From positions 1 to 64,000 of the forward strand of contig NZ_VWPH01000003.1 of NCBI RefSeq assembly GCF_008630535.1: 64,000 nt of DNA, in the 5' to 3' direction. The translations under genes were made by a program, and so were the position numbers. Shown in pieces: positions 32,441 through 39,609 of the stretch. Below the pieces are notes generated by a model. The model was not told the origin of the DNA and did no database searches. It saw only the letters and a program-made list of their open reading frames with translations. Source of the stretch: Saccharopolyspora hirsuta (GTDB taxonomy: Bacteria > Actinomycetota > Actinomycetes > Mycobacteriales > Pseudonocardiaceae). Position 1 is the first letter of the stretch. Each line of letters opens with the position of its first letter.

Positions 32441-32980
32441 ATGGGCATGCGTACAACACCAGTCACAGCCGCCGCTGCGGTGGTCCTCACCGGCCTGCTG
32501 CTCACGGGGTGCGCGACCTCGGAGGACGACGCACCTGCACCGGAGGAGGAACCGCTGGTCGGCCCGACGTTGGCCGGGTTCGACCCGTGCGCGGTGCTGT
32601 CCCAGAGCGACCTGCAGCACGTCGGGGTCACCGCGCCCGGGGAGCAGGCCGACGAGAACGGCGAGGTCGGCTGCAACTTCCGCGGCGACGACGAGTTCCT
32701 GCTGCGGATCTCCAAGGCCGAGACGACCGACCTCGACGCCTGGCAGCAGCAGCGCGGCGGCTTCAGCAGCTTCGAGCCGAACACCGTCGGCACCCGGCCC
32801 GGCATCAGCGCGGTGCCCAGCGGCTCCCCGGAGTTCTCCTGGTGCAGGCAGATCGTGGCGGCCGGGGAGGGCTCGGTCTCGGTGGAGCTCAAGTACAACG
32901 CCGACACCGGCCCGGCCGACCCGGAGACCTGCGCGAAGGCCCTGGAGATCGCCCAGGTCCTGGAGCCCAACCTCCCCTGA
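32441..32980 (+). CDS. Lipoprotein, DUF3558-like
   Basis: Exported lipoprotein of 179 residues. The signal peptide (TPVTAAAAVVLTGLLLTGC) ends in lipobox LLTGC, with the lipidated Cys near residue 24, followed by an acidic linker. The mature part has DPCAVLSQSDLQHVGV, GCNFRGDDE, FSWCRQIVAA and a late ETCAKALEIAQ, four Cys likely forming two disulfides, as in the actinobacterial DUF3558 lipoproteins. Function unknown. ATG 32441 or the ATG two codons later may be the start. Confidence 0.8.
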   Translation: MGMRTTPVTAAAAVVLTGLLLTGCATSEDDAPAPEEEPLVGPTLAGFDPCAVLSQSDLQHVGVTAPGEQADENGEVGCNFRGDDEFLLRISKAETTDLDAWQQQRGGFSSFEPNTVGTRPGISAVPSGSPEFSWCRQIVAAGEGSVSVELKYNADTGPADPETCAKALEIAQVLEPNLP

Positions 32981-32989
32981 CCGACGCCT

Positions 32990-33031
32990 CGTGAGTGCTT
33001 TGCGGTGCTACGACCCCGCAAAACGCTCACG
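32990..33031. repeat. GTGAGTG repeat family type B hairpin
   Basis: CGTGAGTGCTTTGCGG (32990-33005) pairs with CCGCAAAACGCTCACG (33016-33031) with two G-T-type mismatches, loop TGCTACGACC. It lies between the convergent lipoprotein and dps genes. The same element, inverted, is at 58161-58202. Confidence 0.8.
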
Positions 33032-33048
33032 GGCGATCACCTGCCGGG

Positions 33049-33531
33049 TCAGGACGCGAGCTGCGACTGCCACATCCAGTGGGCCTTCTCCAGCTCGGCC
33101 GCGATGCTGATCAGCAGGTCCTGGGTGACCAGGTCCGTCTTGTCGGACTCGTCGATGCGGACGCGCAGGCGGCGGATCAGCTCGCCGAGCGCTCGGGTGA
33201 TCGACTCGATCACCTCCTTGTCGCTGCGCCAGTCCGATTCGAACTTCGGCAGTCCGGAACCCTCCGCCACCGTGGCGGCGCGGCCGTCCGGCGAGACGCC
33301 GATGGCGGCGGCGCGCTCGGCGACGTCGTCGGCGAAGCCGCGCGCGGTGCTGACCAGTTCGTCGAGGTGCAGGTGCACGTCGCGGAAGAACCGGCCGACG
33401 ACGTTCCAGTGCGCCTGCTTGGCCACCAGGTGCAGGTCGATCAGGTCCAGCAGCGTCGCCTGCAGCAGCTTGCCGGTGGTGTCCTGGTCCTGGTCGTTGA
33501 GCGGGCTGGTGATCGGAGCCTTCTGGGCCAT
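33049..33531 (-). CDS. dps: Dps family ferritin-like DNA-protection protein
   Basis: A 160-residue four-helix protein that oxidises and stores iron in a dodecamer and protects DNA. The ferroxidase signature is present: KQAHWNVVGRFFRDVHLHLDE (His, Asp and Glu ligands; about residues 38-58). The N-terminal tail is short. DLISI and EKAHWMWQ near the C-terminus are typical. GTG/ATG region at 33531 has GGAGG upstream. A hairpin of the GTGAGTG family follows the stop. Confidence 0.92.
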   Translation of the reverse strand: MAQKAPITSPLNDQDQDTTGKLLQATLLDLIDLHLVAKQAHWNVVGRFFRDVHLHLDELVSTARGFADDVAERAAAIGVSPDGRAATVAEGSGLPKFESDWRSDKEVIESITRALGELIRRLRVRIDESDKTDLVTQDLLISIAAELEKAHWMWQSQLAS

Positions 33532-33687
33532 GAGCGGTGCAACCTCCTCGGACGCGAGCTGCCTCGCAACCGAGGGTGCTGGTTCGGCGGTACTGGCGCA
33601 CTTCGAACGGCTGCGGACGGTGACCTGGGTCGCCTCTCCGGCGCTGCGCCACGGCCGACCGAGCGCCGAAGAGATGGCCGACCGCGC

Positions 33688-34614
33688 TCAGACGGTGAGG
33701 ACGAGCTTGCCCTGGAGGTGACCGCCGTCGAGCAGCCGGTGCGCGTCGGCGACGCGCTCGAACGGGAACGTCTCCTGCACGTGGACCCGCAGCCTGCCCT
33801 GTTCGACGAGTTCGGCCAGACCTCGCAGGGCGACCGGATCTGGGTCGACCGCGATGCCGCTGAAGCGCATGCCAGCCGCCTCGAACTCGGCGGCGAGCTC
33901 CGAATCCCCCTCGGCGACCGCCGTCACCAGGTGACCGCCGGGACGGAGCACTGCGAGCGACCGCTCGACGGCGTCGCCGCCGAGCGTGTCGAGCACCAGA
34001 TCGACGTCGCGGATCACCTCCGCGAAGTCGACCGCCGTGTAGTCGACCACCTCGTCGGCGCCGAGCCCCTCGACGAACTCCCGCTTGCCACCGCTGGCGG
34101 TCGTGATCACGTGCGCGCCGAGTGCTTTGGCGATCTGGATCGCGACGTGGCCGACCCCACCGCCACCGCCGTGGACCAGGACGCGGGCGCCCTCGGACAC
34201 ACCGCCGAGGTCGACGAGGCCCTGCCACGCCGTCAGCCCGACGACCGGCAACGCCGCAGCCTCGACGTGCGAGAGCGACGGCGGCTTGCGCGCCAGGTGC
34301 AGCGCCGGAGCCGACACGACCTCGGCGTACGCACTCGCCGCCCGGGGGAACAGCGGCATTCCGAACACTTCGTCCCCGGGCCTGAACCGCCATGTCGCCG
34401 CCTCTTCGACCACGCCGCTGATGTCCCAGCCGAGGATGAACGGCGGCTGGCCGATCAGCGGGAACTCACCGGCGCGCAGGCGCGCTTCCAGCGGGTTCAG
34501 CCCGATCGCCGTGACGCGGACGAGGACCTCGGTCGGCAGGGGCCGGGGCTCGGGCGCGTCCGCGATGGTGAGCACCTCGGGGCCGCCGAGCGCTTGCTGG
34601 GTGATGACTCGCAT
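33688..34614 (-). CDS. Zinc-independent NADP-dependent alcohol dehydrogenase/quinone oxidoreductase
   Basis: Medium-chain dehydrogenase of 308 residues of the quinone oxidoreductase branch. The N-terminal GroES-like domain begins MRVITQQALGGPEVL. The Rossmann dinucleotide site is VLVHGGGGGVGHVAIQIAK (about residues 139-157), and DTLGGDAVERSLAVLRPGG follows. The catalytic-zinc cysteines are absent. ATG at 34614 has AAGGAG five bases upstream. Divergent from an HxlR regulator, a very common pairing in which the regulator controls the reductase. Confidence 0.88.
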   Translation of the reverse strand: MRVITQQALGGPEVLTIADAPEPRPLPTEVLVRVTAIGLNPLEARLRAGEFPLIGQPPFILGWDISGVVEEAATWRFRPGDEVFGMPLFPRAASAYAEVVSAPALHLARKPPSLSHVEAAALPVVGLTAWQGLVDLGGVSEGARVLVHGGGGGVGHVAIQIAKALGAHVITTASGGKREFVEGLGADEVVDYTAVDFAEVIRDVDLVLDTLGGDAVERSLAVLRPGGHLVTAVAEGDSELAAEFEAAGMRFSGIAVDPDPVALRGLAELVEQGRLRVHVQETFPFERVADAHRLLDGGHLQGKLVLTV

Positions 34615-34674
34615 GACTCTCCTTGCTCGGGAGGGGCGAGAACCCAGGCTAGGTTTCCGATAGGAACCAACAGG

Positions 34675-34687
34675 TACCTTTGGCGCC
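34675..34687 (+). promoter_or_regulatory. -10 element for leaderless hxlR mRNA
   Basis: TACCTT at 34675-34680 is followed after seven bases by the ATG at 34688. The 73-base region between the divergent genes also repeats the motifs AGGTTTCC, AGGAACC and AGGTACC (34650-34679), which may be regulator sites. Confidence 0.4.
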
Positions 34688-35068
34688 ATGAGCGGCTTCG
34701 GCCCCGACGATCCGTTTCTCGCCGACTGCCCGGCACGCCTGGCGGTCGAGCTGATCGCCGACAAGTGGACGGTGGTCGTGCTCTACGGCCTCAGCAGGGG
34801 TCCGGTGCGGCATGGCGAGCTGGTCGAGCTGATCGGCGGCATCTCCCGCAAGATGCTCACCCAGACGCTCCGACGGCTCGAGGCCCACGGGCTCGTCCGC
34901 CGGCACGCGTACGCCGAGGTGCCGCCCCGCGTCGAGTACGAGCTCACCCCGCTCGGAGCGACGCTGATCGATCCGATCCACGTGCTGACCGAATGGGCGA
35001 GGGCGAACGGCGACGCAGTGCTCGACGCGCTCGACGCTGATTCCGAGCCGGTCGCCCACGGCGACTGA
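34688..35068 (+). CDS. HxlR family winged-helix transcriptional regulator
   Basis: A 126-residue MarR-like regulator of the HxlR group. It starts with the diagnostic Cys (DCPARLAVELIADKWTVVVL, Cys14), followed by the recognition helix in SRKMLTQTLRRLEAHGLV and the wing RHAYAEVPPRVEYELTPLG. HxlR proteins often sense electrophiles or quinones through this Cys. Divergent from the quinone oxidoreductase gene, its probable target. Confidence 0.9.
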   Translation: MSGFGPDDPFLADCPARLAVELIADKWTVVVLYGLSRGPVRHGELVELIGGISRKMLTQTLRRLEAHGLVRRHAYAEVPPRVEYELTPLGATLIDPIHVLTEWARANGDAVLDALDADSEPVAHGD

Positions 35069-35234
35069 GGCGCAGGCGACGGTAGAGCGTCCAGCGCGGC
35101 TTCATGCCCGCATCTGGCATGCAGGTGCCAAGCGCCGTTCGGTGAAGCACCAGATCCTGGTTCCGCAGCCGCGAGCAGCAAAGCGCCGGATCGATGCGGT
35201 ACCGCAGGCGCACGATCAGCGGCTCGGGACCTTC

Positions 35235-35789
35235 TCAGGAGCGGTTCGCGAAGTCCACGACCTGGCGGCCGATGGTGCGCAGGATGGTGGCGACCTTCTC
35301 GTCCGCGCACTCACCGCCGGGTTCGAAGTGCGTCTCCGCGGAGTTGACCGCGCCGCCGAGCGGCGTCGGCCAGCCGCGAAGCGCGTGCACGACGGAGCGC
35401 AGGGCTTGCAGCGTGGTGACGGTGGCCTGCCAGCCGTACGCGATGCCGATGCAGCCGACCGCGCGGCCGTCCAGGTAGGGCCGCTCGTCGTCGCGCAGGT
35501 CCTCCGCGTAGTCCAGGGCGTTCTTGATCAGGCCCGAGACCGTGCCGTGGTAGCCGGGCGAGGAGAGGATGACGCCGTCGGCGTTGCGCAGCGCGTCCAC
35601 CAGGTCCAGCGCGTTGTCGGCGCGCTCGGTCAGGTGCGGGTCGTAGAACGGCAGGGCGAGGCTGCTGCCGGTGATCGCGTGGACCTTGGCACCGGCTTCC
35701 CGGGCTCCCGCCAGCGCCGCGTGCAGCGCGCGCTCGGACTGCGAGTCCGGCCGCACCGAACCGCCGATTCCCACCACGGTCACCGTCAT
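35235..35789 (-). CDS. NADPH-dependent FMN reductase
   Basis: Flavodoxin-fold reductase of 184 residues. The FMN phosphate loop is GIGGSVRPDSQSERAL (residues 7-22). SSPGYHGTVSGLIKNALDY (about 87-105) is the signature of NADPH-dependent FMN/chromate/quinone reductases. The last part is typical. It stands alone, in a 170-base spacer on each side. Possible substrates are FMN, quinones or azo compounds. Confidence 0.88.
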   Translation of the reverse strand: MTVTVVGIGGSVRPDSQSERALHAALAGAREAGAKVHAITGSSLALPFYDPHLTERADNALDLVDALRNADGVILSSPGYHGTVSGLIKNALDYAEDLRDDERPYLDGRAVGCIGIAYGWQATVTTLQALRSVVHALRGWPTPLGGAVNSAETHFEPGGECADEKVATILRTIGRQVVDFANRS

Positions 35790-35958
35790 GCGTTGATCCT
35801 TCCACCCGCGCGCCGCGCCTGTCTTCCCCCGACGGACGTCGCCACGCTACGACTTCGAGCCCGGTCGAGGTCAAAGCGGAACGGCGGTGTGCTGGAACAC
35901 AGCTACTTGCGGGTAGCCTCAACGTCGCCCTGCTGCCTTCCCGGGGAGGTCCACGCCC

Positions 35959-37026
35959 ATGCCCAAGGTCCTCGAACTGGTGCAACCGAAGCTGGAGGCC
36001 GCGGCGCTGCGCGGCATCTTCGCGCTGCCCCGCCCCGTGCGACGGCTGATCGCCGGACCGCCCATCCGCCTGGACGACCAGGAACTCGCGCTGGACGCCC
36101 AGCTGCTGCTCAAGCTGCAGAAGCTCCGCGGGCACGAGCAGCTCGCCGCCGCCACGCCGGAGCTGGCCCGCGCGGCGATGCGCCAGGGCACCCGCCTCAC
36201 CTCGACCGCACCGGTCAGCGGCGTGGTGGTCGCCGACCGGCAGATCCCGACCGCGAACGGCGAGCTGGCCGCCCGGCTGTACCGGCCGCGCGAGCTCACC
36301 GGCACCAGCCCGCTGCTGGTCTTCTTCCACGGTGGCGGCTGGGTCATCGGCGACCTGGACACCCACGACGACCTGTGCCGGTTCCTGGCCAAGCACGCCG
36401 GTGTCCGGGTGCTGTCGGTCGACTACCGGCTGGCCCCGGAGTTCCCGTTCCCCGCCGCGCTGGACGACAGCCTCGCCGCCTACCGGTACGCCGTGGACAA
36501 CGCCGCCGAGCTGGGCACCAGCAGCGACGCGATCGCGGTCGGCGGGGACAGCGCGGGCGGCAACCTGGCCGCCTCAGTCGCCCTGATCGCCACCCGATCC
36601 GACCTGGTCGCGCCGGTGTTCCAGCTGCTGATCTACCCGGCGGTGGACGCCACCGCGCGCCGCCGCTCGCGGGAGCTGTTCGGCAACGGCTTCCTGCTCA
36701 CCGACGAGGACATGACCTGGTTCATGGACAAGTACCAGCCCGACGAGGCCCTGCGCGCCGACCCGCGCCTGTCGGTGCTGCTGGCCGAGGACCTGAGCGG
36801 CCTGCCCGCGGCGTGCGTGGTCACGGCCGGGTTCGACCCGCTGCGCGACGAGGGCGAGGCGTACGCGGCGCGGCTGGCCGAGGAGGGCGTGCCGGTGATC
36901 AGCCGCCGGTTCCCGGACCTGATCCACGGCTTCGCCAACCTGCGCACCGTCGGCGACCGCTTCCAGGAGGCCCTGTTCGAGATCGTCGGCGCCCTGCGCG
37001 CTGGGTTGTCCCTGCAGAAGACGTGA
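35959..37026 (+). CDS. Alpha/beta hydrolase, hormone-sensitive lipase family
   Basis: Esterase or lipase of 355 residues. HSL-family signatures: HGGGWVIGDLDTHD (oxyanion hole, about residues 124-137), nucleophile Ser in GGDSAGGNLA (near residue 198), Asp in DPLRDEGEAYA and His in LIHGFANL. The N-terminal 70 residues (LRGIFALPRPVRRLIAGPP) form a cap typical of mycobacterial Lip esterases. ATG 35959 follows GGGGAGG. TAGCCT near 35914 may be the -10 box. Confidence 0.88.
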   Translation: MPKVLELVQPKLEAAALRGIFALPRPVRRLIAGPPIRLDDQELALDAQLLLKLQKLRGHEQLAAATPELARAAMRQGTRLTSTAPVSGVVVADRQIPTANGELAARLYRPRELTGTSPLLVFFHGGGWVIGDLDTHDDLCRFLAKHAGVRVLSVDYRLAPEFPFPAALDDSLAAYRYAVDNAAELGTSSDAIAVGGDSAGGNLAASVALIATRSDLVAPVFQLLIYPAVDATARRRSRELFGNGFLLTDEDMTWFMDKYQPDEALRADPRLSVLLAEDLSGLPAACVVTAGFDPLRDEGEAYAARLAEEGVPVISRRFPDLIHGFANLRTVGDRFQEALFEIVGALRAGLSLQKT

Positions 37027-37029
37027 GGT

Positions 37030-37183
37030 TCACGGCGCGGACGGATCGGCCGCCCGCGCCCGGGCGCGGGCGGTCTCGGACAGCCGACCGCTGATGTCGG
37101 CGAGCGTGGCCCCGCGCAGCGAATCCCACCAGGCCCGGTCCGCGTCGAGCACGATCTTCGCGACGGGGCACGGCCCCGTGCAC
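37030..37183 (-). pseudogene. Remnant of an Rrf2-family regulator (C-terminus only)
   Basis: Leftward frame of about 50 codons ending at 37030: CTGPCPVAKIVLDADRAWW, then DSLRGATLADISGRLSE. This matches the C-terminal end of Rrf2/NsrR-type regulators, where a Cys-rich loop is followed by a W-x-x-L-x-x-V/A-T-L-A-D-L helix. The DNA-binding N-terminal half is missing. The frame continues upstream only into sequence that belongs on the other strand to an MFS remnant. See the finding on a deletion scar. Confidence 0.65.
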
Positions 37184-37189
37184 CGCTGG

Positions 37190-37462
37190 CGTTCATCGGG
37201 CTGGGCAACGGATTCCTGCTGCCGCCGCTGATCGGTGCGGCGCTGGCCCAGGTGCGCCCGGACCAGGCCGGGTCGGCGTCGGGCACGGTGACGACCGCCC
37301 AGCAGTTCGAGAACTCGCTCGGCGTCACCGTGCTCGGCACGCTGGTCTTCGCGCTCGGCGGGTCCGGGATGCTCGCCGCCGACACCCGCCGTGGAAGCTG
37401 TCTGCGCGGTGTGCGTCGTGGCGGTGGTGCTGATCGTGCGCGGCACCGAGGAGGAGGCGTGA
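37190..37462 (+). pseudogene. Remnant of an MFS drug efflux pump (C-terminus only, frameshifted)
   Basis: Rightward reading gives AFIGLGNGFLLPPLIGAALA, then VRPDQAGSASGTVTTAQQFE and LGVTVLGTLVFALGG. This is the last third of an EmrB/QacA-type (DHA2) transporter, where the PPLxGAxLAxVxPxxAGAASG pattern is standard. Near 37388-37395 the frame must shift to continue as AVEAVCAVCVVAVVLIVRG, the last helix, ending TGA at 37460-37462. The N-terminal two thirds are missing. The TGA overlaps the ATG of the FAD monooxygenase (TGATG), so the two were once an operon. Confidence 0.72.
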
Positions 37463-38553
37463 TGCGGAAGGCCATCGTCATCGGCGGCGGGATCGGGGGC
37501 TTGGCCGCCGCTGCCGCACTGGTCCAGCGGGGCTGGCAGGTGGAGGTGCTGGAACGAGCGCCCGAGTTCACCGAGGTCGGCGCCGGGATCTCGGTGTGGC
37601 CGAACGCGTTGCGCGCGTTGGACGTCCTGGGGCTGGGCGACCCGGTGCGCGAGCGCGCGGTGCTGTCCGGGCAGGCGGGCATCAAGGATTCCGACGGCCG
37701 CTGGCTCTCGCGCATGGACACCGCTGAAGTCGAGTCCCGCTTCGGATCGGTGGTGATGCTGCACCGCGCCGAACTCCTCGACGTCCTGCGCGCCGCGGTC
37801 CCGCCGGAGGCGCTGCGCAGCGGCGTCGAGGTGCACCAAGCGCGGCCGGACGGCGTCGTGCTGCACTCCGACGGGGAATCCCGGGCGGACCTCGTGGTGG
37901 GCGCTGACGACATCCGCAGCGCCGTCCGGACCTCAGCCTGGAGCTCGTCCCCAGCACCGCGCTATGCCGGTTACACGGCCTGGCGGATGATCACCGAGCC
38001 GATCGAGATCGGCGACAGCGGTGAATCCTGGGGCCGCGGCGAGCGATTCGGCTACGCGGCCCTGCCGGACGGGCGGGTCTACTGCTTCGCGGTGGCCAAC
38101 GCCCCGGAAGCCGGACCCCGCACGGGGCTGGCCGAACTGCGCCGCCGGTTCGCGTCCTGGCACGCCCCGATCCCTTCGCTGCTCGACGCGACGCGCGAGG
38201 AGTCGGTGCTGCACCACGACCTGTACGAGATGCCGCCGCTGCGGTCCTACGTGAAGGGCCGCATCGCGCTGGTCGGCGACGCCGCGCACGCGATGACGCC
38301 GAACCTCGGTCAAGGAGCGTGCCAGGCGCTGGAAGACGCTGTGGTGCTTGCGGAAACGGCGCCTGACCTCGCGAGCTACGACCAGAAGCGACGGCCCCGA
38401 ACGCAGCGGATAGCCGCACTGTCCCGCCGGATGGGCATGGTGGCGCAATGGTCGTCCGCCCCCGCCGTGGCACTGCGAAACACGGCCCTGCGCCTAGCAC
38501 CGAAGTCCGCGGCCTTCCGCTCCCTGGAGCCGGTCCTGAACTGGCGCGGTTGA
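37462..38553 (+). CDS. FAD-dependent monooxygenase, PHBH family
   Basis: Flavoprotein hydroxylase of 363 residues. The FAD-binding GXGXXG is VIGGGIGGLAAAAAL (residues 5-19), the GD motif is ALVGDAAHAMTPNLGQGACQ (about 270-289), and the DG-type motif GADDIRSAVR is near residue 147. Relatives hydroxylate aromatic or polyketide compounds, and some inactivate tetracyclines; substrate here is not known. Strong GAGGAGGAG precedes the ATG, which overlaps the stop of the decayed MFS gene, suggesting an original modify-and-export unit. Confidence 0.88.
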   Translation: MRKAIVIGGGIGGLAAAAALVQRGWQVEVLERAPEFTEVGAGISVWPNALRALDVLGLGDPVRERAVLSGQAGIKDSDGRWLSRMDTAEVESRFGSVVMLHRAELLDVLRAAVPPEALRSGVEVHQARPDGVVLHSDGESRADLVVGADDIRSAVRTSAWSSSPAPRYAGYTAWRMITEPIEIGDSGESWGRGERFGYAALPDGRVYCFAVANAPEAGPRTGLAELRRRFASWHAPIPSLLDATREESVLHHDLYEMPPLRSYVKGRIALVGDAAHAMTPNLGQGACQALEDAVVLAETAPDLASYDQKRRPRTQRIAALSRRMGMVAQWSSAPAVALRNTALRLAPKSAAFRSLEPVLNWRG

Positions 38554-38634
38554 TTTCCGGTGCCGGGGTCGCTGGCCGCGAGCCTCGGTACGAGGAAGAT
38601 CAGTGTCTTGGCGGCTGGAGCTCATGGGGGTGCG

Positions 38635-39141
38635 ATGGGGCTGCTTGACTGGTTCACCGGGACCAAACGGCCTTCGGGTGAGGTTGCGCCGCAGTCCGTC
38701 GAGGCCGTTCGCACAGCACTTCTCGGCGTTGGCGGGCCGGACGAGCCGTTCGTGGTTCGCGACGGGCGGCCGGACGGCGTCGACCTGGTCGCCGAGTGGA
38801 AGATCGCCGATGCGCACTGGTGCGGCTACTTCGGCAACGCGACGACGATCAGCAGGACGTTGATGCGGCTGGACGTGTCGAGGCACCAGGTTCGCTCCGC
38901 GGACCAGGAGTGGTCGGTCACGTGGGTCGGGGGAGCTCCGCGGCTGACGCTGGCGGGGAAGTTCGCACGGGGCCAGATCAGCAAGAGGTCCTACAGCGCC
39001 ACCTTCACACGCGACGAGCGGGGAAGGCTCGTCGCGGAATCCCAGCGAACGTTCTCCGCAGGCGAGTTGAAGGCTCCCCTGCAGGACGCAGTCACCGGTG
39101 CCGGATGGACTTGGCGCGGACTGGTGATCGGGAAGCTCTGA
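38635..39141 (+). CDS. Uncharacterised protein
   Basis: A 168-residue protein I do not recognise. It begins MGLLDWFTGTKRPSG, followed by a short helix VEAVRTALLGVG and then mainly beta-strand segments (FVVRDGRPDGVDLVAEW, QEWSVTWVGGAPRL, SYSATFTRDERGRL), ending with VTGAGWTWRGLVIGKL. No signal peptide or membrane segment. The strand-rich layout with a late W-x-W-R suggests a compact beta protein. ATG at 38635 is the best start; the reading frame is open further upstream. Confidence 0.55.
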   Translation: MGLLDWFTGTKRPSGEVAPQSVEAVRTALLGVGGPDEPFVVRDGRPDGVDLVAEWKIADAHWCGYFGNATTISRTLMRLDVSRHQVRSADQEWSVTWVGGAPRLTLAGKFARGQISKRSYSATFTRDERGRLVAESQRTFSAGELKAPLQDAVTGAGWTWRGLVIGKL

Positions 39142-39366
39142 ACCACCTCAGGAGCCGTGCCGGGGCGGGGCGATTTCGTGCGAAAGCGCCATGTTCGTCG
39201 ACGGGCTCTTGCTGGTGGCCGGGGGGCGGTCGTTGGGGTCGTGAGTGGCGGTGGTGGTTCCGGCTTCACCTCCGGTGGTGATAGCCGGGGGGCTGGCGAG
39301 CAGAGGTGCCGTTGGGTGTGGGGTTTCGCGGGGTTCGAAGCGGTGGGTGGTCGGCTTGGGCGTGTT

Positions 39367-39440
39367 GCAATTTCAATCGAAATTGCGTCGTTCTCGACGG
39401 AACCTGCGGTGGCGACGTGGGCAATTTCAATCGAAATTGC
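39367..39440. repeat. Pair of TTTC-N4-GAAA intergenic palindromes
   Basis: GCAATTTCAATCGAAATTGC occurs twice, identical, at 39367-39386 and 39421-39440, 34 bases apart. The arms are 9 bp (GCAATTTCA/CGAAATTGC with a near-perfect centre). They lie in the 470-base region between two convergent genes. Same core as the pair at 2257-2316. Confidence 0.85.
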
Positions 39441-39447
39441 AGTCGTC

Positions 39448-39572
39448 ACCACCCCTCCGACGGCCGATGTAGACCACCCCTCCGACTGCCGTGGTAGACC
39501 ACCCCTCCGACCACCGACGTAGACCACCCCTCCGACGGCCGTCGTAGACCGCCCCTCGGACGGCCGTGGTAG
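39448..39572. repeat. Five tandem copies of a 25-bp unit
   Basis: Units start at 39448, 39473, 39498, 39523 and 39548. The consensus begins ACCACCCCTCCGAC and ends GCCGNNGTAG, with differences mainly at positions 15-22. Units abut with no spacers, so it is not a CRISPR. It sits just past the iniR-like gene stop, between convergent genes. Function unknown; may be a variable-number repeat. Confidence 0.85.
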
Positions 39573-39609
39573 CTGGGTGGGTTGGTGGGGAGGGCTTCGC
39601 CCGAGGGGG

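Noticed and set aside
39448..39572. Possible CRISPR array
   Set aside because: The 25-bp units abut without spacers and no cas gene is present.
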